Shown here: one piece after another, positions 25,860 to 38,256 of the stretch
How positions within the stretch are numbered: the first letter of the stretch is position 1
How the letters are laid out: each line of letters begins with the position of its first letter
Source: Paratinospora sagittata
Lineage: Eukaryota; Streptophyta; Magnoliopsida; Ranunculales; Menispermaceae
Length of the DNA: 64,000 nucleotides
Direction of reading: 5' to 3'
Assembly: GCA_035771175.1 (NCBI GenBank)
Contig: CM069593.1
Coordinates: 17,298,908 to 17,362,907 of the forward strand
Position numbers and translations under genes: made by a program
The notes under the pieces: model-generated
Database searches by the model: none
Told to the model about the DNA's origin: nothing
What the model saw: only the letters and a program-made list of their open reading frames with translations

Positions 25860-26034
25860 GAATTATTTGCTTGGTGGTTTGGTTGTGTTTTTGGTTTGGA
25901 AAGATGATATGGAAAATTGAACTAAAAGTGAATGAGGTAATGGGGTCAGGTTTGGTGCGTGTAGGGGCTCTTACTGCCGTGTGAGTGTTGTCTAAAGGGA
26001 AGGCACGAGTGGGGTATGTAGTGGGCCCTTGGGT
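25860..26034. other. 3' flank of DUF641 gene
   Basis: Presumed 3' UTR and flank; nothing else seen. Confidence 0.4.
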
Positions 26035-26080
26035 TTTGTATTTTGTCGACTTCAACTTATTATGCAGTTGTTTTATCTGG

Positions 26081-26112
<32 letters not shown>

Positions 26113-26485
26113 GCTATACTTCTCTCTATTAACATATTGTGCACAATTTATCGTCCAATAATGTTTTGAAAGCCTGTTTGGGAGCACGGAGAAAGCTGTG
26201 GTCTGAGCAAGTAGTTTTGGTAAACGCGATTTGGGTGTCGTTTGGTGTGTATGCGTTTGAAATTTGTATTTTGTCAACTTCAACTTATTATGCAGTTGTT
26301 TTATGTGGTGTATATATATATATATATATGCTTCGCTACTCTTTATTAACATATTGTGCACAATTCATCATCTAATAGTGTTTCTTAGGCCTTATTTGGG
26401 AGCATGGAGAAAGTTCTCTTCGAGCAAATAGTTTTGGTAAATGTGGTTTGAGTATCATTTGGTGTGTATGCGTTTGGAATTTAAA
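26035..26485. repeat. 238 bp tandem repeat, two copies, partly MITE-derived
   Basis: Copies at 26035-26272 and 26273-26485, each holding TATGCAGTTGTTTTAT, an (AT)n run and ACATATTGTGCACAATT. Each also contains GCCTGTTTGGGAGCA or its variant, which is inverted at 26539-26550 (TCCCAAACAGGG), so a small inverted-repeat element appears to have been partly duplicated. Confidence 0.75.
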
Positions 26486-27683
26486 CGCGATTTTTGGGTG
26501 TTTGGCGGTTGATTTTTTGGGTAGAAATGCAGACATGATCCCAAACAGGGACATAAACACTTGCAAAATACGCTTTAAATTTACACCTTTTTTTAAGCTA
26601 CCAAAGAGATTACATGAGATTCTCATATGAGGAAAGGGTAATATAAACATTCTTTAGAATTTATTTCAAATCAAAACTTGTAACTTAAGTTAAAACAATA
26701 AAAAGGATAGTCTCATGTACAAAACTCCTGCTTTTGAGGATCTCAAGGAAGGATCCAATCATATTTGGGTCTAATATATCTTGGAGTTTCCTTCATTTTT
26801 TTATTGCAACTAAATTGTAAGAACTTTTTCTCAATTACTTGGGCATTACATACGAGGCAAATTAAATGAGTTCTAGTTTAATCAACTACACATGTTGTTA
26901 ATATCCCGTAGTCTCTTGATACATGTATTGAGCCTTTACCTATTTGCCATTTATTAATCTTGTCTTTCTTTTCAATTATACATTTGATCCATATGTTATT
27001 ATCTATATTCTCTCTTGATATATGTAAAACGGGTCTTCACCCATTAAATATAGCTTTTCAAGGGGTTTTATAACATGATTGTATGTTTGAATTATATAAA
27101 TTTGTCTTTGTATTGTTTGAAGTGTGAAAGTTTGCTCGAATATGTAAAATGGCACGGCGTCCTGTTACCAAGTCAATGGTAGTCATTTCAATGGATAAGC
27201 TTTTCATGTATCAGCAAGAACAAGAAAAAGATATTTCTTTACATCCAAAGGGCGACGAATGCAATGCTCTTCTTCTTCTCTTCTTCTTCTTCTTCTTCTT
27301 CTTTTATTATTATTATTATTATTTTTTATGACAAAAAGAATGCATCACCATGTAGTGTAAGGTTTCAAAGAGCAGATGGAACCATTTACATGACCAACAT
27401 CTTAAAAATCACTACTATTTGAAAAGCCAATGCCTTCCCTCATTTCTTTCTGCTATTGCAAGCAAAAGGATTGATTTCTTACACATCCATCATTTCATTT
27501 TATATAGAAAAATGCTTAAGAAGTACATTTTGTTGAGTCGCCTTTTAAAGTTGTTAGATTGTCTTAAATCACGTTACCCTTGATACGTAATTCAATACGA
27601 TTCAACAACTCTTAAGGATAATGTTAATAAAATGTGTTATTTAAGTATTACTCTTTTATATATTCGAGATACCCTACATAAGG
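26486..27683. other. Gene-poor spacer
   Basis: No supported gene. Contains a (TTC)n-(TTA)n compound microsatellite at about 27267-27325. Confidence 0.5.
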
Positions 27684-28090
27684 CTTTTTTTTGTCACACC
27701 TGGGTTGCACACAGCGTCCCCTATCCAAGGTGATGAGTACTTTCTACTCGAGCGTACCTAAGCCATGACATCACATAATATTGTCTCATCTGAGTTGTAC
27801 AAGCGCCTCATACCCAGATCATTTTGTCTATACTATTCATCATAAATAGTGTAAGGCATCCTCAGAATTCGAACCTTAAACTTCATATAGGTTAATTTCG
27901 CAATCCGAGTAACCACTGAGCTATTACTATTCATGATGAATAGTATAGACAAATGATCTGGGTATGAGGCGCTTGCACAATCTAGATGAGACAATATTAT
28001 GTGGTGTTATGATTGAGGTACGCTTGAGTAGAAGGTACCTATCACCCAGGATAGGAGGTATTGTATGTAACCCAGATGTTACAAAAAAAA
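27684..28090. mobile_element. Fold-back element with long inverted repeats and tRNA-like core
   Basis: Arms at about 27691-27855 and 27922-28083 are inverted copies of each other (for example TCTGGGTTACA against TGGGTTGCACA, and AGATCAT...TATACTATTCATCAT on both arms). Between them, on the minus strand, lie an A box (TAGCTCAGTGGTTACTCGG) and a B box (GGTTCGAATTC) about 50 bases apart. Either a SINE landed in the centre of a fold-back MITE or two SINE-like copies joined head to head. Confidence 0.7.
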
Positions 28091-30265
28091 GTTAATGAAT
28101 TACACATGACTCTGCCACAAACACTAGAATCTGGTCTCTTCTAAAAAACAAAAATACATGAAAGTTACCTAAAAAGACCAACTTTCCGAAAGAGAGAAAA
28201 GAAAAACCTTACCCTCTCTTTATCTCATCTGTTTTAAGCAGCTTTCCTTGTTTCTCATTTTTTACTTTTTATATCTATGGTTTTGGCTACGTGGGGGGCT
28301 CAGAGGTTTGGTCTCTTTGACTGATACAACCGATGAGTGTTTTTAAAGGGTGCTTTTCACCTTACCCTTTCACCAACCTTATGTGTTTAGGAGAATACAA
28401 ATAATATATATATATATAAAAGATGTGTTCTCAAGCACCAAAATTTGTATAAGAGAGAATAAGAATAATATCGGTATTGATTGTTCGTTAATTCCTTAAT
28501 TCTTGCCTAATAGATTTATAAACTATTTCGAAAACATAGTCTTTCATTGTCCAAAGTTCTTTTGTTTTTCAAAGCCAATTTTACATTTTTATTTTACATA
28601 GTTTTTTCAACAAACATAAATTAAGCCTAAGGATACATCTTAAAGAGCGTTGCTACAATAACACGTAACAAAATATAAATCGTGATTGAAGGTGGACTTC
28701 ATGTGGTGTAATGCAAATTTTGAGTAGGAGGCGGAAGCTTAACAATTGTAGGCCCCACGTTGGGTCATTCAAATTTTGACGAGGAAATGAAAGCTTCACT
28801 TTTGTTTTTTAACAGAGAATTTATTTATTTTTTACTTTCTTTTTTTAGTTTCCTTTTTTTTCATTATTATTAGTCTTTAATTGTACAATAGCTTTATATT
28901 TCCTTTTATCTTTCACTTTATTAGTCTTTAAACAGCTTCATTATTATTATTTTATCAAAATAAAATTACGAATAAAAAAGAAGAAAATTCTAATCCATAA
29001 TTTTTTCTAATTTAATTGTTATAATTGATAAAGTTAATTTAATAATTTATTATCAATATAATTTTAAATAAAAATATTAAGCCCCCCCCTAAGTCACTAT
29101 TTATGTTTTTTATGCGTTAATAAATCATTTATCTGTCTGAGTGTAAATCTTGTGTTTAGCTATTTAAATATGATTGGAAATCAAGATTAGGATATAAAAA
29201 TGTAAAATGCTTCACACATTACATGAGGTTTCATTATGATTTTTCTTTTTTTCTTTTTTTTTTTTATAAAAAGTGAACAAAGAATGAACACGAATTTTTT
29301 TGTTTTTGTTCGATTAATTATTATTTTATAAACCAAAAAAAAATGTACGTTTTTTTTTTCTTTTACTTGTGTGATTAAGTTCCCTCTTACAAATTTATTT
29401 CTATGTATTTTTTTTTTGCAGGATATTTCTTTGTATTTAACTACTACTAATATCAAGATTAAATGATATAGAAGATTTAATAGTTTTCAATGCTTATCAA
29501 GTGCCACACAGGCTCTCTACTCCTACTCCTAAAATCTAAAATCTAAAATAATTAATTAAAAATAATTTGTAATGTATTTTTAATTTTGGTGGCAATATAT
29601 ATCACAACGGAATAACACGACTTTAAATCGACACAAAATAAATGAGTTTAGATTTTACATCAACAGGTACGGATCAAAATAGGTTAAACTCGATTAGACA
29701 AGATTAAATTACACATCAAAAGCAGATGAACTTGCTAAATTCAAAATTGATCCATTCAATGCGATTATATTTTATGTTGAAACTTATGTTATGTGCGAAG
29801 ACTTTTTAATATTTTATGTTATTTGTTGAGATTTTAACTCTATAATATTTTATTTGATATTTACTATATAGTTGTATAATTATGATTTAAAATTTTTAAT
29901 GTTAATTTAAAATTTATATGCGTTAAATGAATTAGAACTTCTTTTAAGTTTTAAGGATTATAAATAAGTGTTTAATTTATTTATTAAATATATAATATTT
30001 AAATTTACATATAATATATTATTTATAAGTATTGTGTTTAAATTTATAATATATTTTATTATCCTCTTTGGCCCTAATCCTAAAACATTTTCGTTAATGT
30101 CGCATCGTCTTGACGATATCAAATTACTCCTTTACTTGTTTTGCAACAAAAGGTCTTCTCGATTTTTATCGCATTTTGGTGAGTTTCTATCTTTCTTTCT
30201 TTTTTGTTTTCTTAAACATTTCCATCGATGCCCTAATTCCTCTCTTATTTTGTTTCTTCAATCTA
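28091..30265. other. AT-rich spacer, then leader of the RRM gene
   Basis: No supported coding exon on either strand. The region is very A+T rich with many homopolymer runs. The last 150 bases are probably promoter and 5' UTR of the next gene. Confidence 0.5.
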
Positions 30266-33118
30266 ATGGCGAAAAGGACGAAGCTGTCGACGAATTTGAG
30301 GTGAAGATTTTTTCTCAGAATTTTAAGGGATTTAAAACAAAAAAAACTTTTTGAAAGATTTTCAACGTTATTTGCCATTTCTGAGTTTTCAAGCTCCGTT
30401 AAATTGCGCAGATTATTTTGAGCCATTGAAGGTTTTTCAGGAAGTTTTCGATTTAGGTAAGAATCTCAAACCCTAGTTTTGGCTATTCACTGCATTTTAC
30501 AGTTTATAATCTCTATTTTTTTTTTCTTCTTCTTCTTATTCTTCCAATGTGTGGACTTAGTTGAGATTGAGAATTTATTAGAGCCAATTATACGTAATGT
30601 ATGTAATAAAAGATTAAAATGTTTGTGGTAATGGGTCCTTGAATCATCCATTTTTTTTTTAGTTTTTTGGTCCTAAAGAATGTTAATGTCTTTGTTGTGT
30701 TGGATGTGTATGGATGGAACGTATAGTCTCGCATTGGAAACAAAAGAGTTCATCATCGAAATATAAGAATAGATATATCCTTCATTAGTATGGAGGCCTT
30801 TTTTAATAAAACTCCAACATGAGCCCCAAAGGTGGGTCTAGAGATGGTTAAGTGGGGACAATTTGGTGATGGATGAGATCATAGCTAACCAGCTTGTTGA
30901 CCTCATATGCATAAGCGGGCATTCACAACTATATGTTTAGTCTTTCCTCCATAGTACAATCTAGTCCACTTGCCATTATGCGCGAGCTATGTTTAGTTGA
31001 TACACATAGTTGGGCATTCACAACTATATGTTTAGTCTTTCCTCCATATTACAATCTAGTCCACTTGCCATTATTCGCGTGCTATGTTTAGTTGATACAC
31101 ATAGTTGGGCCTCCACCTGAATTGTGAGAGCTTTTAGGTCATATGATTATCTAACATAGAATTAAAATAAGAGCTTCTTAACTTAAGTTCCATTGGAGGT
31201 AATTAGCGTCGTCATTATTAGTATTGAGATTTTAAAAAGATGCTATTTCAAGTCCTTGCTTATTCTCAAAAAAAAAAAAAAAAAAAAAGGGAAAAAAAAA
31301 GCTGCGGAAGTTCATTCTTTTTGCCCCTTGTTGTTCTCTGTCAAATTCAACATGGTTACAAGGCCCTTCCTTTTAGATGAAGGGGTTAGGTTTTTGACAA
31401 TTTTTTTAAGAGAATTTGTTCTCATAACTAAAAGCCTTTGTATTGGGACTTTGCGGGGGTTTACAATTCAAACTCTACATCTACCCATAGGTTTCACAAA
31501 TCCCCTTCATCAATGCATTTGGCAGATGTGCGATCCAATGACCGTGGACTTTGTAGTGCAGTTCAGCCCCCCACTATTTCCAAATATCATATCCTATATG
31601 ATTGTTTGGCTCTTATATATAAGTTTAAAAGATATGTGGAGGCAAAAGCCTTGTAGTTGTCTGCTCTTGAGAACATTAGGTAATCCTAACAAGAATTGTT
31701 GCCTTGCTTGTTAATCGTAATTCTGGCTTCTCTTTGTAGTTCACCTCTAGAATTTGAGTCTTACATCCAAGGTTTAAAAAAGCATGGGGCAGTTTACCTC
31801 AAATGATTACTAAAACAATACTTAAATCAGTCTTCTTTAGTGACCTCTCTGGCTTAACTATGGGTAGAGCCCGCAGTTTATATTTTCTCAAATTAAAGAT
31901 GGATAGAAAAACTGACATCTATCAGTTATTGATATGATATTTAACTCAATGTTTTAATTTTTTTACATTTTTTCCTCTTGTTTAATAATCTCCCCAGATC
32001 TTCTTTTGTTTTATCGTTTAAGACTAATCTTAGATGTGAATTTCTTACTTGTCTAACAGGAGACACTTCATAGAGCAACTCTACATGGGGACTCCGGCTG
32101 AAAAGGAATATGCAGCATTTTTAGATAAGGTGAAGCGTACGATTTACTTTGACAATCTCTCACCAAAGGTCAAGGCGTCAGTACTGAAAACCGCACTAGG
32201 TCAGTTCGGAACTGTCATCGACGTCCAGTTCATTCCAAACTACACCCAGATGAGCAACATCCCACAGTGTGCATTGGTTGAGATGGAGACCGTTCAGCAA
32301 GCCGGGTCCATAATAGCTGACATGACAAATTATCCGTTCATGATGTCGGGGATGCCAAGGCCTGTGAGAGCTCGTGCCGCACATGCGGAAATGTTCATTG
32401 ATCGCCCCATAAAGCCTGGTCGAAAGATACAATGCAGGTGGGTGGATCCCAAGGATCCGGATTTTGAAGTAGCTCAGAAGCTGAAGTCTCTTGCTAAGAA
32501 ACATTCTGCTGAAGCTTCACTGCTGCTTAAGGTAAATTTGGGTGTTTATATTTCTGATTTTCCCTTCTGTGCCAAATGATAATATATTTATGATTTTCCT
32601 ATTTGTTCCAGCTGATAATAAATATAATGCAAAAATTTCCAAAACTCACGGTGTGATCTTTTTTTTTGTAAAATCTTTCAAGAATACTCTTGAAAACCTA
32701 TGAGATATTGTAAATTTTAAATTCAAAATAATAAGAAAACTAAAAAAAAGTTATAAAACGTAAAATTTTTAAATTAGAAATTGCGTGCACGCCCACTAGG
32801 ATGATGAAATACAAATGGTGTTTGCAGAAAAAAAATATACAAATGGTGTGATTCCTTGGCATTTTCATTGTTCTTTCTGCTAATCATTGGTATTGAATCT
32901 TCTTATTATCCTTTTTGCACTTGTGTTCTATTGAGTAACACTAAGTCTGTTATGCTTACTTGTAGCTTCATCTGGAAGAAGAAGAAAAGCTAGCAAAGAA
33001 GCAGGCAGAATCGCTCAAAGAAAAATACAGCAAGTACAAACTGATTGAGAACCTCATGTCTGATGGCACTATGCGTCGTTTGGCAAACTGTTACAACTTG
33101 AATGTTGATGATGACTAA
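30266..33118 (+). CDS. EDM3: RRM-domain protein, EDM3/AIPP1-like
   Basis: Three exons: 30266-30300, 32060-32531 and 32966-33118, all in phase, giving 219 residues. The short first exon (MAKRTKLSTNL + AG) joins exon 2 through an AGG codon to give RRHFIEQLYMGTPAEKEY. An RRM domain starts near residue 42 with RNP2-like TIYFDNL; the RNP1 position (CALVEMET) is degenerate. The C-terminus is a Lys/Glu-rich helix ending in NLNVDDD. The architecture and size match the Arabidopsis RRM protein EDM3/AIPP1, part of a complex that controls polyadenylation at genes with intronic heterochromatin. That assignment is from memory of the family and is less certain than the RRM call. Intron 1 holds repeats and a retroelement remnant. 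Confidence 0.85.
30721..30900 (+). mobile_element. LTR/TRIM-like remnant in intron 1 of the RRM gene
   Basis: The series AGTCTCGCATTGGAAACAAA, then TATATCCTTCATTAGTATGG, AGGCCTTTT and AGTGGGGACAAT resembles the LTR of plant TRIM or Copia-type elements (cattgga...cttcactagtatgaggcc...gtggacaat). Only one end is seen, so it is a fragment. Confidence 0.45.
30917..31106. repeat. 95 bp tandem repeat, two copies
   Basis: Units at 30917-31011 and 31012-31106 start with GGGCATTCACAACTATATG and differ at only a few bases; a third partial start follows at 31107. It lies in intron 1 of the RRM gene. Confidence 0.9.
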
Positions 33119-34919
33119 CAGGTTTTTTTTTTTTTTTTTCTTGTCACTGCAATGACTCAAAGGCAGATATTAATATTCTAGGCAGCAGTTTATGATCAAT
33201 GTATAGGGCGGCTTTTACTCTGTAAGTACAGAACTTTTATCATCAGGTTATCATTCTGCAAAATATGAAGAATCAATAGGCACTAAAGATGATATTAGTT
33301 TAAAGGTATCCTTCGTGACTCTCAACTATGTTGTCTACAATCTCCATCAACATGAAAAGGTCGAACATTCTACAAATAAGTCACATGAATTAGAATAAAT
33401 GACAGGTTGTTTTTGCTTCTGAACTATACACAGCTGACTATATGAAATTATTTGAATAAAATCTCTAATTATTTTATAAGTAGCTCTATATCTTTTTAAA
33501 ATTATTTATATATCATTATCCACAAGGTTCAATGTTTCATTTTCTTTTTTGCTTCACAAATGATAAAGGGACATCCATACATGAAGGATAGAAAGGCATA
33601 ATTTTAGGGGCAGCTAAATAAATCACAAAAAAATATATTTTTCACTGTATTTTATTCTTATTATAAAATATGAAGAAATGTTATTTTTATTACACTGAAT
33701 TTTTTTAAATACCCTTCTCAAAAAGGCGTTGTAATTCGAACTTTCGTGAATAAAAATTACTAAATCGATAAGAAATTTGTTGTTAAAATGATATGTTTTG
33801 GTGTTTTTGTTCATGAAAATGTTGTCGGGTATCTGAGAAAATTATCATAGAAAAAATGGGATCGCAATTGGTTCAAACTTGAGATACTAAACTAATTGCG
33901 GTGGTTCAGTCGGAGAACATTAAGTTATAGGTTCGGTCAAGTAAGACTGAACTCTATAACGAACTTGAAATAAAAATAAAAAATAAGGACATCTTAATAT
34001 ATTCACATAAGGGTATTATTAAAAATTAAAATTAATGACTTTTTGTAATTTATTTAGCTGCCTCTTAACTTTAACATCTTTTGATTGTTTAGAATCATGG
34101 ATATTACTTTCTTTTTTTTCTTTTTCTTTTTCTTGCAACTTATACATTACAAAGTAATATGTTAAGCAACATATTAATCTGTAATCCAATCTAAGATTGG
34201 AAATCGGAATACAAACTGCAATCCAAACTAATTTTTGGATTATACTAACTAAATGTGCTTGTTTTTTTTCTCATTATCTGAACTGTTTTTCTGGGTATAG
34301 AAATCTCTTCTATGGACTTCAGTTTTTATGTTTTTATTAAGAGATCCCTGCCCATATCTTTGATCACCAAGTTGTACATAGAATACTCATAGAGACTCAA
34401 CATTGACATTATTAATTACAACTATTGTCCCTCTCTTAAGGCCCTCAAGTTTGATCGAATTTTAATTTGGGCCGTCAAACCTGTGAATGTTCATGTAAAA
34501 TATGTCATAAAGGCAAATCTCGTTAAATTTTATTTTTTTTCTTATGAAAAGTCATTTTATTAATGTGAGAGAGCAATACTTTTTATATGTCTTAATTTAG
34601 AAGAACACATATTCGACGTGAGACTAATATCGGAAGCAACAAAAACTATATCACATTGGTACAAAGCTTTTAATATATATTTAGTCTTATACATAAAATT
34701 ATTTGTGTATTAATACCTGAAATAAACATAGTCCTACAAAACCACCTATGTAATAAATTTATAATTTATATTGAACAAAAAAACTATCATTTATCTATAA
34801 AATTTTCATATATATATATATCCGTTCAAGTATTTGACAACAAGATTAGGGCATAAAATAGCGCCAAGAACACACGCACCAAACGCCTTTCAAGTTCACC
34901 CATCTTCTCTGCAAATACC
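33119..34919. other. Spacer between RRM and OTU genes
   Basis: Presumed 3' UTR of the RRM gene, then AT-rich DNA without supported exons. The short region before 34920 is the likely promoter of the OTU gene. Confidence 0.5.
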
Positions 34920-37900
34920 ATGGAAAGCAACAGGCCTTTGAATGGTAATTTCTTCGCACTTATATTCGAATTGGTAATATATATAGATATATTACCAAGC
35001 CTTTGAATGGAAAGCAACAAGCCTTTCACCGATATTCGAATTCTCACACATCAATTCGTCTCCCGCCAATTTGAGATTTTCTTGTTGTTGCAGAGAGATT
35101 GCTAGAGCAGCTTAGGGAAGGAACAGCTGAATTCGAGCTCGTTGGTTCTCCAATTCCTTCGATTCATCCTCTTAAGTTACCGAAATTCTCTTCTGCGTTT
35201 CTTTGCGGTGGCAATTCGCATTTCTTTGCTAGAATCGGGTGGTCTTCGTAAGTTGGATTTAGCTTCTCCTGCAAATTTCTTAGGTTTTCAATGTAAAAAA
35301 AAAACTTGAAGAAAATTTCTTCTCGAGTTGTTTTTGTTGCTTAATTTTAGCAGATTATGAAAAATGAAAGTTGTGTAATTGTTGTGTGTAAAGGGGGAAT
35401 GATGGTGGAGTTTCACCGGCAATGAGGAAAATCGAACACTATTCTGTTCAGAAAATTACTGGTGACGGTCGCTGTATGTTTCGTGCATTGGTAATATATA
35501 TAGATATATCATGTCAAGTGTAACTGGGTTTTGTTTTGGGATTGGATTTATTTGCTTGAAGCGATTCAAGAGTTCTAATTATTTGTTATTATTTTTTTGG
35601 GTCATTGAAACATAAGTTCTGATTTGTAAAGCCTGGATGGCATTGTAGGTGAAAGGAATGGCTTCAAACAAGGGAATGGCCCTTAGCCCAAGAGAAGAGA
35701 GAGACGATGCAGGTATGTTGGTGGCAATTTGTTTGCATAATGCGTTACTAGAAATGAGATTTGAGAAATGGTAGGAGGAGCCCCAATTGCATATAAGATA
35801 ATAAAAAACAGTTAAGGTGGTTTGGACACATATAACAAAGACCTTTAGATGTTTCAGTTAGGAATAATGATCTATTAACTATCCACAGTAATAATAGAGG
35901 TAGATGACCAAAAATAACATGGACAAAAATAATTAAGAAATATATAATTACTTGTAATTCAGATATCGTCGACTTAGCCTTTGAACAGAGTGGAAGAAAC
36001 AAATTCATGTAGCCGACCCTATGTAGTTGGGAAAAGGCTTAGTTGAGTTGAGTTATTAAGCGTGACTTCTTATCAATATACCTCAAGGGCTAAAGGGTAT
36101 TGGAGTTCTTTTGCCTCTTAATAACTGAGGGACTTTATTTTCTCCTATTTGTGGTTTGTGATTTTTTTTTAGATTTTTATATCTGAATGTAGAGAAGATT
36201 TAATAATTTCAGTCTTAATGCAGATGAACTGCGGATGGCTGTAAAGGAAACCATATGCGAAAGTGACAAAGAAAGGGGCCAGTATGAAGAAGCATTGGTT
36301 GCAATTACTGTTGGCGAATCTTTGAAACGGTGAGGTTTCTGAGTCCCTGAATTTTGTATTACTATCATGTTCTTGCATGGCCTTGTTTTATGATTTTGAC
36401 ATAATATTTTAATGCCTCTCCAAAGATACTGTCAACGTATTGAAAGGTCTGATTTCTGGGGAGGAGAGTCAGAGTTATTGGTGAGTTCTCTCTTACTTTA
36501 CGACCTTTCTAGTTTCCTGGAATGTAAATCTATGCATTTTTTTCTCTCGGTTTGTTGTGAATCTTATGGTTGTGAGAATAATGAGTATCTTAATGTGTGA
36601 GCTCATAGTTTAATAAAAAATATGCATCAACCAACCATAGAGCCCACATATTTTTTCATGTTTTAACTTGTTCAAATTAGGTGCAGAATTCTGGAAACCA
36701 CTCCGATAGAATTGTGATAAACTGGGAGCTATGTCAAATATTTGAAACTGATAAATCAAATGATACTAATATTGATGGGTGAGTTCTTAGTTTAATATAA
36801 AATATGCATCAATTAACTATAACCCCACATATTTTTCCATGTTTTCGCTTGTTCAAAGTGGGTGCAGAGTTCTGGAAACCACTCCAATAGAATTGTGATA
36901 AACTGTGGAGCATGATGTCTAGTAATTGAAACTGATAAATGGTACTTATATTTGATGAGTTCGACCCACTTATAAACAAAAAAGCAATAAAGTATTTAGC
37001 TTTTGTTCCCCTATTACTTGGCGGTATTAATATTTATTTCTTAATTTGCTGATGTTATTTCATATTTGTCTTTTCAACTGGAGCAGAGAAAGATTTTCCT
37101 AATGTTCACATTGCCTTCTTTTTTATCAATTGCTGTTTGTAAGTTTTCATGATGCTTTTGAGGAGCGTCAATATATATAAATTAATGAGTTCAAAGCCTA
37201 ATTAGCCTTACCTGTCCTTTTTTTTGTTGTTGTTATCATGCTATTGCATTCCCTTTTTGTTTCTGTATATACATATACATATTCTCATACATGTTGCTTC
37301 AATGAAATTTCATTAATGACCCTTTAATTCCTTCCTCAGGTATTGTCAAAGTTATGTCATCAGCCAATCATCGTGTACATACCAGAGCATGAGGTATAAT
37401 TTGTTCATAAAAGCAAAAAAGTCAACTGGAACTTATTATCCATTATTTGAATGTTTCTTAGTGTCAAAGTTTATTAATGCTAGTTAAATTAAAAATAGAA
37501 AATCATATTTCAAAGGCTTGCGCATGTCAGCAATCACACAGACATGTGTACTTTTGAATCAACAAATAGAAAATGAAATACTAGCTTTTGGGAACAATTG
37601 TCTTCTCATTGTTTTCTCTTCTTTATTTTTTGGTAAGAAAACTGCTCCAGAAGATGAGAAGAATCAAATATTGTAATCGAGTTACAAATACTTTTATAAG
37701 AAATCTAGCTGTCGCGTCTTGGCAGTGACTACTGACAATTTGGTTTTTTGCAGTTTTATTGAGAGGTGTTATGGTCTATGTAGCATGATGATATATCACC
37801 CATCTGATCAACTACTTTTGCTCTGATTTTATTACCTTTCGGTTTCTTATGTGTTCATGGCACTGATGTGATCTTCACCATGTCTATGTATCGTTTTGCT

Positions 37901-38256
37901 AACTCTGGTCTGCAACTCAAGGGAGTCTAATTCCCACTCACTGCAGCTCTCAATGTGCAAGAACTGAGAAAAGAGTTTTGTAGATTTTTTTTTTCTCCCT
38001 TCTTTCTGAAGAAGAAAACAGAAGTTTTATCATGATCTCCAATTGTTAGTTAAGGATAATTCCAGTTGCTGAGAATTGTCTATGTTCTTATATCATTCCA
38101 TTTAAATTGCAGCATTCGACGGGAGGAAGGGGCGCTGGTTTTATTCCAATAGCCGAGTATGGAATCGAATTCAATAAGGCATCAAAAAAGGGTAAACCAA
38201 GGAAGGCAGTGAGACTTCTCTACAGTGGTAGAAACCACTATGATTTGCTCATTTGA
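34920..38256 (+). CDS. OTU3: OTU-domain cysteine protease (deubiquitinase), OTU3-like
   Basis: Eight exons fit in phase: 34920-34944, 35094-35247, 35394-35490, 35649-35712, 36224-36329, 36426-36480, 37340-37393 and 38113-38256, giving 232 residues. The catalytic Cys is in GDGRCMFRAL (residues about 82-91). The central block has LRMAVKETIC and DFWGGESELLVLSK, and the catalytic His is in SGRNHYDLLI at the C-terminus. This is a complete OTU fold in the size range of plant OTU3-type proteins, which cleave ubiquitin chains. Intron 1 contains a partial second copy of exon 1, intron 4 an RTE LINE fragment, and intron 6 a duplicated segment with an exon-like frame. Confidence 0.93.
34973..34996. repeat. 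Perfect 24 bp inverted repeat
   Basis: GGTAATATAT and ATATATTACC flank a 4 bp loop in OTU intron 1. The same string GGTAATATATATAGATATAT recurs at the exon 3/intron 3 border (35490-35509), where it forms the splice donor. Confidence 0.85.
35815..36056 (+). mobile_element. RTE-type LINE 3' fragment in OTU intron 4
   Basis: Broken frame reads RWFGHI, then ITWTKIIKK and a tail with GATTCATGTAGCCGACC-like sequence ending GGCTTAGTTGAGTTGAGTTA. This is the usual end of plant RTE LINEs (reverse transcriptase C-terminus followed by a short 3' UTR). A related end is at 44670-44815. Confidence 0.65.
36596..36960. repeat. Tandem duplication of about 180 bp in OTU intron 6
   Basis: Segments 36596-36779 and 36780-36960 share a GTGAG start, a T-rich middle and GAATTCTGGAAACCACTCC-like sequence. 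The first copy holds an open stretch of 32 codons between an AG and a GTGAG; the second copy has a stop. Confidence 0.8.

Noticed and set aside
27149..27331. 60-codon plus-strand frame ending in Phe/Tyr runs
   Set aside because: The end is a translated (TTC)n-(TTA)n microsatellite and no homology is evident.
29187..29456. Minus-strand frame rich in Lys/Ile
   Set aside because: Low-complexity A/T runs only; no motif.
31193..31714. 173-codon plus-strand frame
   Set aside because: Lies within intron 1 of the RRM gene, includes a poly(A) run translated as Lys, and has no family resemblance.
35748..36008. Minus-strand 86-codon frame
   Set aside because: Antisense of the RTE LINE fragment.
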